Shown here in pieces: positions 35,893 to 44,536 of a stretch of DNA of 64,000 nucleotides. Source of the DNA: Crocosphaera chwakensis CCY0110. GTDB taxonomy: Bacteria; Cyanobacteriota; Cyanobacteriia; Cyanobacteriales; Microcystaceae. Under the pieces are notes generated by a model. It saw only the letters and a list, made by a program, of their open reading frames with translations. It had not been told where the DNA came from and ran no database searches. The stretch covers positions 1-64,000 of the forward strand of contig NZ_AAXW01000003.1 of the NCBI RefSeq assembly GCF_000169335.1, read 5' to 3'. Numbering within the stretch: the stretch's first letter is position 1; every line of letters starts with the position of its first letter. Made by a program: the position numbers and the translations under genes.

Positions 35893-36618
35893 ATGATTAA
35901 TCACTGGTCAGCAATAGGCATTTACTCTCAAAAAGAACTATCACAAATGATTGACCTCGGTCTTAAGTATCCTTCCAGTCAATTTCAAGACAAGAAAACA
36001 GGTAGAACTTACTTATTAACAGACAATTTTGCTGAGTTATGGGTTCATATCGATGCTAAATGTGCTGTTCCTTCTTTTGCTTCCTCTACTATTATTAAAG
36101 CAAAAGTCACGAAATGGATTGAAAATGAAAATAGTTGTCCATATTGCGCCATGCTTTGTGTTGATGTTTTAGACAAAGAAACGGATTATAAACTATATCC
36201 TATAGCTATTACGTTTGGAAACGTAGCATTAGCTCGTCAGTCTGTTGAGATAGGAAAAACTATCAACTTCCATTTAGCCGTATTTATTGAAAGTTGTCAA
36301 TCTTGGGATAGTATAGAATCTTATAAACAACAATATCCAGAGAGAAAATTAGGTCTAGGTTGGTTTATTCCCCTCGGTCCTTTTTCCCCACTCGAAAAGC
36401 TAAAAAATAATCAACCTCGTGCAGCCTTTTTTGGGATAGTCAAAGAAGTTCAGAGAAAGAAAAATCCCTGGACGAACAACTATTACCAACATTTACTATT
36501 AGAGTGTGCAGACAAAACTTACGAGTGTGTTGCTGAACATGAAAAGCTCAAAAATATTTTTATTGGTAATTTAGTTTATGTTGAATCTTGGTTATGTGCA
36601 AAACTCATAAATACATAA
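35893..36618 (+). CDS. Uncharacterised protein
   Basis: A 241-residue soluble protein that I do not recognise. It begins MINHWSAIGIYSQKELSQMI. It has one CPYC motif (NENSCPYCAMLCVD, about 78-91) and several aromatic-rich beta-like segments (LGLGWFIPLGPFSP, NYYQHLLLECADKTYECVAEHEKL). No signal peptide or membrane helix. It is a single gene on the plus strand, with a very AT-rich upstream region. Regular codon use and length support a real gene. Confidence 0.6.
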   Translation: MINHWSAIGIYSQKELSQMIDLGLKYPSSQFQDKKTGRTYLLTDNFAELWVHIDAKCAVPSFASSTIIKAKVTKWIENENSCPYCAMLCVDVLDKETDYKLYPIAITFGNVALARQSVEIGKTINFHLAVFIESCQSWDSIESYKQQYPERKLGLGWFIPLGPFSPLEKLKNNQPRAAFFGIVKEVQRKKNPWTNNYYQHLLLECADKTYECVAEHEKLKNIFIGNLVYVESWLCAKLINT

Positions 36619-36667
36619 AGTTGTTTAAGTAATAATGCTAACAAAATTCTGCTATTTTTTCTTATAT

Positions 36668-37786
36668 TTACAAAACTTTTCTCAAAGCTTCTAACAACAA
36701 TAAAACATTCTCAGGACGAGAATTATAACCCATCAAACCAATACGCCAAACCTTACCAGCTAATTCTCCTAAACCGCCACCAATCTCGATATTATACTCT
36801 TTCAACAGATAAATAGAAACTGCTTTTCCATTAACTCCTTCAGGAATACGAACCGTCGTTAAAGTAGGTAAACGATACTGTTTTTCTACATGACAAACTA
36901 ATCCTAGTTTTTCTAACCCTTCCCATAATAATTCTGCATTTTGTTGATGTCGCTGCCAACAATTTTCTAACCCTTCTTCTACAATTAAAGCTAATGCTTC
37001 CCTTAAGCCATAATTCATGTTACAAGGGGCAGTATGATGGTATTTTCTCGGTTCTCCCCAATATTGACTTAATAGGTTCATATCCAAATACCAATTAGAC
37101 ACAGAAGTTGTGCGTTTTTGCAACTTTTCTATCGCGCGATCGCTCATAGTAAATGGTGAGAGTCCGGGAGGACAACCTAACCCTTTCTGACTACAACTAT
37201 AAGCTAAATCCACACCCCATTTATCAGTATAAAAAGGAACACCTCCTAAACTGGTAACAGCATCAACTAACAATAAGCAATTATGTTCTCGACACAACTC
37301 TCCTACCCCTTCTAAGGGTTGTCTTACCCCTGTAGAAGTTTCTGCATTTACTAACCCTAAAATAGCCGGTTTATGGGTTTCGATTGCCTCTTTTAATTCT
37401 GCTAAACTAAAATTTTCACCCCAAGGTTTGTTTATTGTTTTAACATCTGCACCATAACGGGTGGCCATATCCACTAAACGATGGCCAAAATAACCCATAA
37501 CTCCTATTAATACAACATCCCCAGGTTCTACCACATTGGCTAAACTGGCCTCCATTCCGGCGCTTCCTGTGCCACTAATAGAGATGGTTAACTCATTTTC
37601 AGTTTGCCATACATACCGTAATAAATCTTGGATCTGATCCATCATTTCTAGATAAAATGGGTCAAGATGACCGATCGCAGGTAAACTCATGGCTGATAAA
37701 ATACGGGGGTTCGCATTAGATGGACCAGGACCCATGAGTAAGCGAGGAGGAATGGTTAAAGGTTGGGGTTGAGAAGGAATAGTCAT
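36668..37786 (-). CDS. Alanine/serine-glyoxylate aminotransferase-family enzyme
   Basis: A 372-residue PLP-dependent class-V aminotransferase. The N-terminus PRLLMGPGPSNANPRIL is the family hallmark. The PLP-binding core shows SGTGSAGMEASLANVVEPGD and VDAVTSLGGVPFYTDKWGVD, and the Schiff-base Lys lies in AYSCSQKGLGCPPGLSP. The C-terminus has IEIGGGLGELAGKVWRIGLMGYN. Cyanobacterial members were once labelled the 42-kDa subunit of soluble hydrogenase. The role is more likely glyoxylate/serine/alanine transamination, for instance in photorespiration. Confidence 0.92.
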   Translation of the reverse strand: MTIPSQPQPLTIPPRLLMGPGPSNANPRILSAMSLPAIGHLDPFYLEMMDQIQDLLRYVWQTENELTISISGTGSAGMEASLANVVEPGDVVLIGVMGYFGHRLVDMATRYGADVKTINKPWGENFSLAELKEAIETHKPAILGLVNAETSTGVRQPLEGVGELCREHNCLLLVDAVTSLGGVPFYTDKWGVDLAYSCSQKGLGCPPGLSPFTMSDRAIEKLQKRTTSVSNWYLDMNLLSQYWGEPRKYHHTAPCNMNYGLREALALIVEEGLENCWQRHQQNAELLWEGLEKLGLVCHVEKQYRLPTLTTVRIPEGVNGKAVSIYLLKEYNIEIGGGLGELAGKVWRIGLMGYNSRPENVLLLLEALRKVL

Positions 37787-37902
37787 GATCAGTTATGGCT
37801 CAAGAATAGGGGTATTTTACCAAAGAATTGATAATTCTTGATAATCTCATTTGTGTTACCAGTTGTTTAAATAATTTAAGCAAGCTGGCAAACAGAATAC
37901 AT

Positions 37903-38367
37903 TTATTGTAATAATGAGCGAAGTAAAGAAGGAGTAACTCTAAAATTAGTCGTTTGTAGTTTTTGGAGAACAACAGGCAAATCAATTAAATTTTGAGTAT
38001 TTGCTTTTTGTAAAATTCCTAGTAGTCCAGTTATTTTTAAACCTCTTTCTTTTGCCATTTTTCTAGCTAACTTTTCGTCTAATATGAGTAAATCAGCTTT
38101 ATATTTTTCGGCTAATAAGATAGCTTGTTGCTCTCCTAAGTGTAGAGCATTTAAAGAGTCATCATTGACATGGATATTAGGTTCAATGATTAACCAGCTA
38201 GGTGAGTTTTTCAGCCAATTTTTAACTTGGACTGGTGCATCTTCATGAGTTAATTCTTTGGCAACAGCTTGAGGAATATAGATTTTACCAAATAGTTGAG
38301 GCAATAAGCTAATTTCTTGAATCAGAATTAAATAACAAAGAGGAGAAGTGTCAGCAACAATAATCAT
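37903..38367 (-). CDS. DUF3368 PIN-like toxin
   Basis: A 154-residue protein of the DUF3368 family, PIN-fold predicted RNases. It starts MIIVADTSPLCYLILIQ with the first acidic residue (Asp6). GKIYIPQAVAKELTHED carries the second, and LHLGEQQAILLAEKYKADLLILDEKLARKMA carries the remaining ones. The family block GLKITGLLGILQKA is near the end. Its ATG overlaps the stop of the UPF0175 gene by 4 bp. Together they form a predicted toxin-antitoxin pair; toxicity is inferred. Confidence 0.85.
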   Translation of the reverse strand: MIIVADTSPLCYLILIQEISLLPQLFGKIYIPQAVAKELTHEDAPVQVKNWLKNSPSWLIIEPNIHVNDDSLNALHLGEQQAILLAEKYKADLLILDEKLARKMAKERGLKITGLLGILQKANTQNLIDLPVVLQKLQTTNFRVTPSLLRSLLQ

Positions 38368-38630
38368 TCTGATAGTAACTGATTAAGGGTTTCTAAATCA
38401 TTCGCTAAATCTTCTTCTGTATAGTCCAAATAAGCTTGATGTTCTTTTAAAAATTGTTCAGTTTGCCAACGAGAAGAAAATTTTAACATTGTTTGAATTT
38501 GAGCCGAGGTTATCATTCCTTTACGATAAGCTTCAAGGGCTAAAGATTCTAGGAGTTTTTGTGGTAAATTATCCCATTGTTGCTGAAGTTGATGCCCGAT
38601 TTCTTCGGGTAATTCTATGGTTATTTGCAT
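38364..38630 (-). CDS. UPF0175-family antitoxin
   Basis: An 88-residue protein of the UPF0175 family. It contains ITIELPEEIGHQL at the N-terminus and the helix-turn-helix-like ESLALEAYRKGMITSAQIQTMLKFSSRWQTEQFLKEH. It lies first in the operon and overlaps the DUF3368 gene by 4 bp. It should neutralise the PIN-like partner and probably regulates the promoter. Two hairpin-type repeat elements lie directly upstream. Confidence 0.85.
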   Translation of the reverse strand: MQITIELPEEIGHQLQQQWDNLPQKLLESLALEAYRKGMITSAQIQTMLKFSSRWQTEQFLKEHQAYLDYTEEDLANDLETLNQLLSE

Positions 38631-38690
38631 TTTTTACTATTTTTCTTGTACTTTTTTAAGTAGGTAGGCATAATTAAATGAATAAAACTT

Positions 38691-38762
38691 GTAGGGTGGG
38701 CAATGTCTCAAATCATTTCTGATTAAGGTTTATAAGCTTTTTATTAGCATTGCCCACCTTAC
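38691..38762. repeat. Short inverted-repeat element, family 3 (GTAGGGTGGGCAATG ends)
   Basis: A 72-bp segment with ends GTAGGGTGGGCAATG and CATTGCCCACCTTAC, nearly perfect inverted repeats, around an AT-rich centre. It can form a long hairpin. This sequence type (GTGGGCAATGCCCACC) recurs in many cyanobacterial genomes. It lies upstream of the UPF0175 gene. Confidence 0.75.
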
Positions 38763-38796
38763 GTTTATTTATAACCACTTACATACTTCATTGAGT

Positions 38797-38895
38797 ATAG
38801 CAATCAGTTGTTACGTTATGAGAATTCAGTTTAAGTAAAAGGGAACAGATAACAAAAAAGATATCCATATCTCATACATCATTCCTGATTGCTAT
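38797..38895. repeat. Short inverted-repeat element, family 4 (ATAGCAATCAG ends)
   Basis: A 99-bp segment bounded by perfect 11-bp inverted ends ATAGCAATCAG / CTGATTGCTAT. The inside has no ORF. It lies 34 bp from family-3 element 38691-38762, filling the gap between the UPF0175 gene and the PEP-CTERM gene. Non-autonomous mobile origin is inferred from shape only. Confidence 0.65.
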
Positions 38896-38922
38896 CTTAT
38901 GTAAGATCATTTTTGATAATGG

Positions 38923-40575
38923 TTAATGATTTTTTTTCCTAGAAACGATAGCACCGAAACCCCATAAACTTATGGCTAATAAGGCTACTTTTACCGAGGG
39001 TTCTGGGGTCGTTCGAGTCACATAAATACCGGCCCAACTTTCTTCTTCGTTCCTCATACTTGCAGCAATACTTAACCATCCGTTCCGTAACCCTTCTCGT
39101 TCGATAGCTAAAGACGTAATGGGTAAACCGGCCGCTTCGGGATCTAGTAGACTGCCATCCATTCCCGTTTCTACCACTGTGGTTAAAGGTAAATTACGTC
39201 CTAATTGAATATAGATCCCATCTTCCCCTGTCTCCATATCTGGTCCGGTTGTTCCTTTAAAGGCCACTTGAGAACCACTTACCCCTAAAAAAGCAGAAGA
39301 ACGCCATCTGGCCAATTCTCCATCTTCCTCATTTTCTGAACCAGGAACCCGGCCCGAAAAATTCCAAAAGACAAAGGTAGAAAAATCATCCCCTGTTTCT
39401 GCAATTAAACGAGTTTCCATCGTATCAATATCGGTGACAAAAATCCCTTGATTCACCGAGACTTCAAACTCAAACATCCCGTTACCGATACCATTGGGAT
39501 TATCCGGGTTATCCGACTCGTCTAAACAAAATTGTAAACGCCCTTGATTTCCTTCTTCAGGACAAGCCACAATTTGGGTAAAGGTTTCGTCTCCCCAGTC
39601 TCCCCAAAAGGCTACAGACTTACCATCAAAAGATAATCCTTCTCCAATAGATTTTAAACCTCCTGGCACTAAATCCGCTAATCCCCCAATACTCACTAAA
39701 GGAATCAATTCGGTGGGATCATCCAATAAAGAGGATAAATAAATTCCTCCCAAAGTGGGATCAGCTTCATTATCCACTCCGACAAATACAGCTTGATCTT
39801 TCGCTGCACTGGGGGGTGCAGTAGAACCAAATTCCGTTGCTGTACCAGGGATTAAAGTATTACTATCGGCAATAAATTCAACGGGAGACAATCCCCCATT
39901 ATCCAATAGGTTGCGAAAATATACTCCTGTTTGGGGATTTCCTAAGTTATCAGTCCAATTTCCTTTAAAGACTAGGGTATCTCCCATTGTAATCGCTGGA
40001 GAGCCTGGAAACTGGTCAAATCTGGTGCCTGGGGTGGTTCCTGGGACGCTAAACCGTTCAAATCCTGCGATCGCCCCTAATTGATTGACTGCGGTACTGA
40101 GTCCCCCTAGGTTAGTATACACCCCCGAAGTCCCTAACATGGTTCCATCCCCTAATTCCCAAACAGGATCAGATTGACCTCGCGACACCACTCGATTACT
40201 GTTCATATCGATACGAGGGAAGGAGGGAAACTCCGTAAAAGTAGCCATGGTATTGTTAGGAAAAGGAACTTCTTGCCCACGGGTCATAACGGGTATAATT
40301 GGGGCAATAGTATCGCTATTCATGTTACGGGTAAAAATGCCTGTGGCTGGTTGTCCACTTCCTCCTTGACTGCGAGCGCGAAACACCACCGTTCCCTCAT
40401 TATTTACAGAAGGGGGATTATAACTATTAAATAATCTATCTGTATTGGGGACAAAATCTCCATTATTCACCACGGTATCAAAGTTAAAATTACCGGCTTT
40501 TGCCACTGTTTCTAAACTAAGTAAACAAACACAACTGAGGACAGTTACTTGAGAAAATTGGACAAATTTGGACAT
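38923..40575 (-). CDS. Large PEP-CTERM protein with repeated beta-propeller-like units
   Basis: A 550-residue exported protein from the ATG at 40575 (MSKFVQFSQV); the frame is open a further 27 codons upstream. Signal peptide VTVLSCVCLLSLETVAKA is followed by repeated units of 50-60 residues, each with the pattern PSVNNEGTVVFRA / GIFTRN (also LVFKGNWTD..GVYFRN, AVFVGVDNEADPTLGGIYLS, VAFKGTTGPD..GIYIQ). This fits a propeller-like fold. The C-terminus is PEP, a hydrophobic stretch (VALLAISLWGFGAIV) and SRKKNH, the exosortase sorting signal. Probably a surface or envelope protein; function unknown. Confidence 0.8.
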   Translation of the reverse strand: MSKFVQFSQVTVLSCVCLLSLETVAKAGNFNFDTVVNNGDFVPNTDRLFNSYNPPSVNNEGTVVFRARSQGGSGQPATGIFTRNMNSDTIAPIIPVMTRGQEVPFPNNTMATFTEFPSFPRIDMNSNRVVSRGQSDPVWELGDGTMLGTSGVYTNLGGLSTAVNQLGAIAGFERFSVPGTTPGTRFDQFPGSPAITMGDTLVFKGNWTDNLGNPQTGVYFRNLLDNGGLSPVEFIADSNTLIPGTATEFGSTAPPSAAKDQAVFVGVDNEADPTLGGIYLSSLLDDPTELIPLVSIGGLADLVPGGLKSIGEGLSFDGKSVAFWGDWGDETFTQIVACPEEGNQGRLQFCLDESDNPDNPNGIGNGMFEFEVSVNQGIFVTDIDTMETRLIAETGDDFSTFVFWNFSGRVPGSENEEDGELARWRSSAFLGVSGSQVAFKGTTGPDMETGEDGIYIQLGRNLPLTTVVETGMDGSLLDPEAAGLPITSLAIEREGLRNGWLSIAASMRNEEESWAGIYVTRTTPEPSVKVALLAISLWGFGAIVSRKKNH

Positions 40576-40765
40576 AATTTTTATTTGGGATTGTATTGAG
40601 TTAAATAAAGACGTATCTTGATGGCTTAATTCTGAAATAAAATTCTTGATAAGCATAAAAAAATTAATATTTTTTTACTTTTAAGGTGTTACTTAGAAAA
40701 CTCTGGGAATTTTGTTTATTATCTGCTTAAAAGATTACAAAATATTACTATTACTGATAAAAGTC

Positions 40766-40796
40766 TTGACCTTATACTTAGATATAAGGGTTACCT
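40766..40796 (+). promoter_or_regulatory. MerR-type promoter/operator upstream of the MerR gene
   Basis: TTGACC and TTACCT are separated by 19 bp, longer than the usual 17, as in promoters switched by MerR proteins. The spacer holds a perfect 7+7 dyad, CCTTATA-CTTAGA-TATAAGG (40770-40789). It ends 33 bp before the MerR ATG, so the regulator probably controls its own gene. Confidence 0.7.
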
Positions 40797-40822
40797 TATA
40801 GATAGCTAAAGGGTAATCAGCC

Positions 40823-41251
40823 ATGAAAAAAATGTTCAACATTGGTGAAGTGGCTCATCGATTAAATCTCAACCCTCAAACCATTTATTTTTACGAACGA
40901 AAAGGGTTAATTCCCCCAGTCACTCGTGATAAAAATGGGTATCGATTTTTTAGTGAGGAGGATATAACAAGATTATCTTTGATTGTCGCTTTAAAGGGTT
41001 TAGGAATGACCCTAGAAGAAATTAAAGAGATTCTCGATCTTAAAGATAATCATTGCTTAACTTGTGAAGAAGTGGCTCAGGAGTTACAAGAGAAAATACT
41101 GCAAATCAATACAAAAATTTCTCAGTTAACAACCGTTCGCAACGAGTTAAGCAACCTATTACAAGAGTGTTGTACTCGTACAAAATCCCAATCCTCACCT
41201 TGTGAATGTACTTTATTAGATGAATTACAAAACATCAATTGTTTGGGATAA
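40823..41251 (+). CDS. MerR-family, metal-type transcriptional regulator
   Basis: A 142-residue regulator. The winged helix-turn-helix FNIGEVAHRLNLNPQTIYFYERKGLIPP and the second helix region NGYRFFSEEDITRLSLIVALKGLGMTLEEIKEILDL are standard MerR. A dimer coiled coil follows. Cysteines cluster in HCLTC (about 73-77), ECC (about 115-116) and PCEC near the C-terminus, consistent with a thiophilic metal (Zn, Cu, Cd, Hg or similar). The operator directly upstream suggests autoregulation. No metal transporter is adjacent; the next gene is the intron-split gene. Confidence 0.85.
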   Translation: MKKMFNIGEVAHRLNLNPQTIYFYERKGLIPPVTRDKNGYRFFSEEDITRLSLIVALKGLGMTLEEIKEILDLKDNHCLTCEEVAQELQEKILQINTKISQLTTVRNELSNLLQECCTRTKSQSSPCECTLLDELQNINCLG

Positions 41252-41299
41252 ATAGTAACTATACATGAGTCATTATTAAACTTACCTAACAGCAAAAGT

Positions 41300-41345
41300 C
41301 GATATGTCTGTCAAATCTTGAAACTTAAAAGGAGGTGACATATCG
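41300..41345 (+). promoter_or_regulatory. Leader stem-loop with a perfect Shine-Dalgarno at its edge
   Basis: CGATATGTC (41300-41308) and GACATATCG (41337-41345) are perfect 9-bp complements around a 28-nt loop. The loop ends in AAAAGGAGGT, which with the next bases (GA) matches the 16S rRNA tail unusually well. The stem closes 2 bases before the ATG at 41348. Folding would place the ribosome binding site at the loop/stem border and could gate translation. Confidence 0.5.
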
Positions 41346-41347
41346 CC

Positions 41348-41924
41348 ATGTCTAAACAAGCAAATAAACTCGTCGGTAACAATATCAAAAACCTCATTGT
41401 ATCAGACGCTATTCTGGACCTGGACGATGGTTTTTATGCAGGAGATGAACGTCGCAAACAACGAGGACGAGAAGATGAATTAATTGGTATTTCCGGAGTT
41501 TCTTTAAATCCATCCTCTGCTTCTATTACTACCTTTTCCAGTAACGCAGTTCCTATTATTCCTGAAGTAGATCAAGAAGAGGATATTATCAGGAATGAAG
41601 AAGAAAATGTACTTTTTATCTCATCCACTTCAAAAGGTTTCAGAGGTCAAGGTAAAGAAAAATCTTTTGACATAACTCCTGAATATAGTAGTGATACTCA
41701 TCAGGACAGTGAGTCTGAGGATAGTATCGGTGGCCCTCCTGTTAGTCGAGGCCCGTCGAGTGATCATAGTGGGGAAGAATCTGAAGAACCTAAGAGTATG
41801 GCTGGCCCTCCCATTGGCCGAGGATCTTCTAGTGATCACGGTGGAGGAGAACCGGAAGAAACCTTCGGAAATAACCTATCCTTCCCGGTTATCTGGTCAG
41901 AAGGGGTGAGTAAGGTGTTAAGGG
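41348..41924 (+). CDS. Exon 1 of an unrecognised 557-residue protein (split by a group II intron)
   Basis: Exon 1 encodes 192 residues and joins exon 2 (44537-45633) within codon 193. The spliced message reads ...GVSKVLRG-DPGMTPMLN... with no stop. Without splicing the frame runs into the intron and ends at 41978. The N-terminus MSKQANKLVGNNIKNLIVSD is followed by a low-complexity region with two copies of a 26-residue unit (GGPPVSRGPSSDHSGEESEE and AGPPIGRGSSSDHGGGEPEE). No signal peptide is seen. A strong ribosome binding site lies in a leader hairpin. No family recognised. Expression of the full protein should depend on intron splicing. Confidence 0.75.
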
Positions 41925-44536
41925 GTGCGATTCGTTTCTCTGAAACCTATACATATAGGGGGATAGAGAGCATCTGTTGAGTAAACCAATTTGGTTGGAG
42001 TTCGCACTTTAATCCTCAATAGAATGATAACTTCATTTTCATGTAAGTGAGTGAAAGTACCCTAGAAATCACAAGTCTTACCGTCATGGTGCTTGATTGA
42101 AAGCATTTTCCCCAGGTTCGAGACTAGCCATCAAACCCTGAAGCGGGAGAAAAAGCGTAAAGATACTAATAGCCTAATTTGGTATCACGTGAGCAAGTTC
42201 TTATGAGTAACAGAAGTGAAGGAAGGTTTGAGAACCGTCGTTATCCCCAAACCAGTGGAATAAGGCTATACACACTGGGAGTACCAAAAGGTCATAAGGT
42301 TCAACTAATTGAACATAAAGGGTGGGAAAAGTGTTCAATAACTTTTCTCAGCACTACCCTAAAACTCGGCGGACGCTTCCACTCTAAGAGAACAAAACAA
42401 TGAAAATGAGGAACGAAGTAACCTATCTATTTACTCTCAATCAAGGTCGAAAGATTGAGTAGTCAGCTAAGACAAAACATCTACCAAAAAAGGTAGGTAA
42501 TAGATAGGAAAGATTGAGTCAGAAGCTAACGCTTATGGTAATGCGTAAGATATGCCGACAGACTCACGGTAGAACGGAATGTAAAGCTACAAGTAGCAAT
42601 GAATAAGTTATGAACACGGTTAAACCGATGTATAAATGGTCAGATATCCCCTGGCGTAAGCTAGAAAAGAACATCTACAAGTTGCAAAAGAGGATTTACA
42701 AAGCGTCTAGTCGTGGTAATGTCAAATTAGTTCGCCGACTCCAAAAACTTCTAATTAAATCCTGGTCTGCAAAATGTCTAGCGGTTCGTCGGGTCACTCA
42801 GGATAATCAAGGTAGGAAGACCGCAGGAGTGGATGGGGTTAAATCTCTATCCCCAAAACAGCGTCTCACCTTGACAAATAAATTAACACTGGGTACAAAA
42901 GTCGCTCCCACTAGGAGGGTATGGATTCCTAAACCTGGGAAACAAGAGAAGCGACCATTAGGAATACCGACAATTAAAGACCGAGCAATGCAGGGACTTG
43001 TCAAACTGGCACTTGAGCCAGAATGGGAAGCCAAATTTGAGCCTAACTCATACGGGTTCAGACCAGGACGCTCATGTCATGATGCAATTACAGCAATCTT
43101 TGGCTCAATAAAACAGAAGTCTAAGTATGTTTTTGATGCCGATATCAGTCAATGCTTTGATTGCATAAATCACAACAAACTACTCGAAAAACTAAATACC
43201 TATCCTACCCTACGGAAGCAAATCCGAGCTTGGCTGAAGGCTGGTGTTATGGATGGAATAGAGTTAAAACCAACTTTACATGGAACACCCCAAGGAGGCG
43301 TATTAAGTCCGCTTTTAGCGAATATTGCCTTACATGGAATGGAAAATGTAATTAAAGACTTAGTAGTTCAATATAGAATATTAAGTCCCACGGGAAGACC
43401 ACTAAATACTAAAGATAAGCGACAAAGCGTAAATCTTATTAGGTATGCTGACGATTTTGTGATATTTCATGAAAACATAAACATACTTAACAAATATATA
43501 GAGGTCATAACTCAATGGCTAAATGACATGGGGTTAGAAATAAAAGCCAGTAAAACAAGAACAACCCATACATTAATGCACTACAAAAAAGAAAAACCTG
43601 GATTTGATTTCTTGGGATTTCACATCAGACAATTTAAGTCTGGAAAATATAGAAGTGCAAAATATAAAGGGAATATTCTAGGCTTCAAAACTATTATCTC
43701 ACCCAGTAAAAATAGCGCATCAGAACACTATCAAAAGATTGCTGAAATAATCAGAAAACACAAATCAAAGAGACAAGCTGCTCTCATTGATAATCTCAAC
43801 CCAATAATTAGAGGTTGGTGCAATTACTTCGCAATAGCTAGTTCAAGCAAAGTGTTCAGGCGACTCAAAAACATAACATTTTGGAAGTTATGGAAATGGG
43901 GTAAGAAAAGACACCAAAATAAGGGAAGAAAGTTTGTAAAAAACAAATACTTTCATCACGTTGGTAACAAAAATTGGGTTTTTGCTACAAAGATAAGCAA
44001 CAATGAACTCTTTACCTTAAAGTTACACGATGAATTCACATTCAATGATAAATACATTAAGGTTAAAGGGAATGCCAGCCCATACAATGGCAACCTGATT
44101 TACTGGAGTACAAGAATGGGAAAAAACCCTGAGATGCCTAAGCGAACAGCATCATTGCTCAAAAAGCAAAAAGGGAAATGTACCCATTGCGGATTAACTT
44201 TCAAAGATGGAGACCTAATAGAGCTAGACCATATCATCCCTAAGTCGAAAGGCGGAAAAGATGAATACAAAAATTGGCAATTACTCCATCGACACTGCCA
44301 TGATGAAAAGACCAAAACAGACGGAAGTTTGGAAAGGTCTGGTAACAAAACTGACTGCAATAGTGTCATACCAAAACAACTATCCATTATCCCATCCAAT
44401 TACAAATGGGTTGAGGATATGCTTGTGATGACGTACTGATGACAATAGCCGTTCTACTGAGGAGCGGTGTGACGGGAAACTGTCACGCACCGTTTTGGAG
44501 AGCAGTGGAGAAGGTGACTTCTTCACTGACTTTAAT
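41925..44536 (+). mobile_element. Group II intron with encoded maturase
   Basis: The intron starts GTGCGATTCG, matching the GUGYG 5' consensus, and ends ...CTGACTTTAAT, matching the terminal AY. Domain V is visible at about 44462-44496: GAGCGGTGTGAC-GGGAAA-CTGTCACGCACCGTTTT. A domain VI stem follows (CAGTGGAGAAG ... CTTCTTCACTG). The 5' 680 nt before the reverse transcriptase gene would form domains I-III. Total length is 2612 nt. The boundaries are supported because joining the exons restores one open frame. The class (B or chloroplast-like) is inferred from the 5' sequence and maturase type. Confidence 0.88.
42610..44439 (+). CDS. Group II intron reverse transcriptase/maturase with HNH endonuclease
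   Basis: A 609-residue intron-encoded protein that helps the intron splice and retrohome. The N-terminal domain YKWSDIPWRKLEKNIYKLQKRIYKASSRG is the RT-N segment. The RT palm follows with DADISQCFDCINHNKLL, GTPQGGVLSPLLANIALHGME and the catalytic YADD (residues 279-282, IRYADDFVIF). The maturase/X domain spans about 360-440 (RGWCNYFAIASSSKVFRRL). The C-terminal HNH domain at about 515-580 has CTHCG, LIELDHIIPKSKGG and LLHRHCHDEK, intact by eye. The gene lies wholly inside the intron, between domains III and V. Confidence 0.93.
   Translation: MNTVKPMYKWSDIPWRKLEKNIYKLQKRIYKASSRGNVKLVRRLQKLLIKSWSAKCLAVRRVTQDNQGRKTAGVDGVKSLSPKQRLTLTNKLTLGTKVAPTRRVWIPKPGKQEKRPLGIPTIKDRAMQGLVKLALEPEWEAKFEPNSYGFRPGRSCHDAITAIFGSIKQKSKYVFDADISQCFDCINHNKLLEKLNTYPTLRKQIRAWLKAGVMDGIELKPTLHGTPQGGVLSPLLANIALHGMENVIKDLVVQYRILSPTGRPLNTKDKRQSVNLIRYADDFVIFHENINILNKYIEVITQWLNDMGLEIKASKTRTTHTLMHYKKEKPGFDFLGFHIRQFKSGKYRSAKYKGNILGFKTIISPSKNSASEHYQKIAEIIRKHKSKRQAALIDNLNPIIRGWCNYFAIASSSKVFRRLKNITFWKLWKWGKKRHQNKGRKFVKNKYFHHVGNKNWVFATKISNNELFTLKLHDEFTFNDKYIKVKGNASPYNGNLIYWSTRMGKNPEMPKRTASLLKKQKGKCTHCGLTFKDGDLIELDHIIPKSKGGKDEYKNWQLLHRHCHDEKTKTDGSLERSGNKTDCNSVIPKQLSIIPSNYKWVEDMLVMTY

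Noticed and set aside
36668..37786. Naming the aminotransferase as a hydrogenase subunit
   Set aside because: The old label for this family is misleading; the sequence is a PLP aminotransferase and is not linked to the hox operon.
41925..41980. Continuation of the exon 1 frame to TGA at 41978
   Set aside because: These codons are intron sequence starting at GTGCG; the joined exons give a longer, uninterrupted frame.
42179..42403. Open frame of 74 codons before the reverse transcriptase gene
   Set aside because: It lies in the group II intron's structured 5' domains and has no protein-like character.
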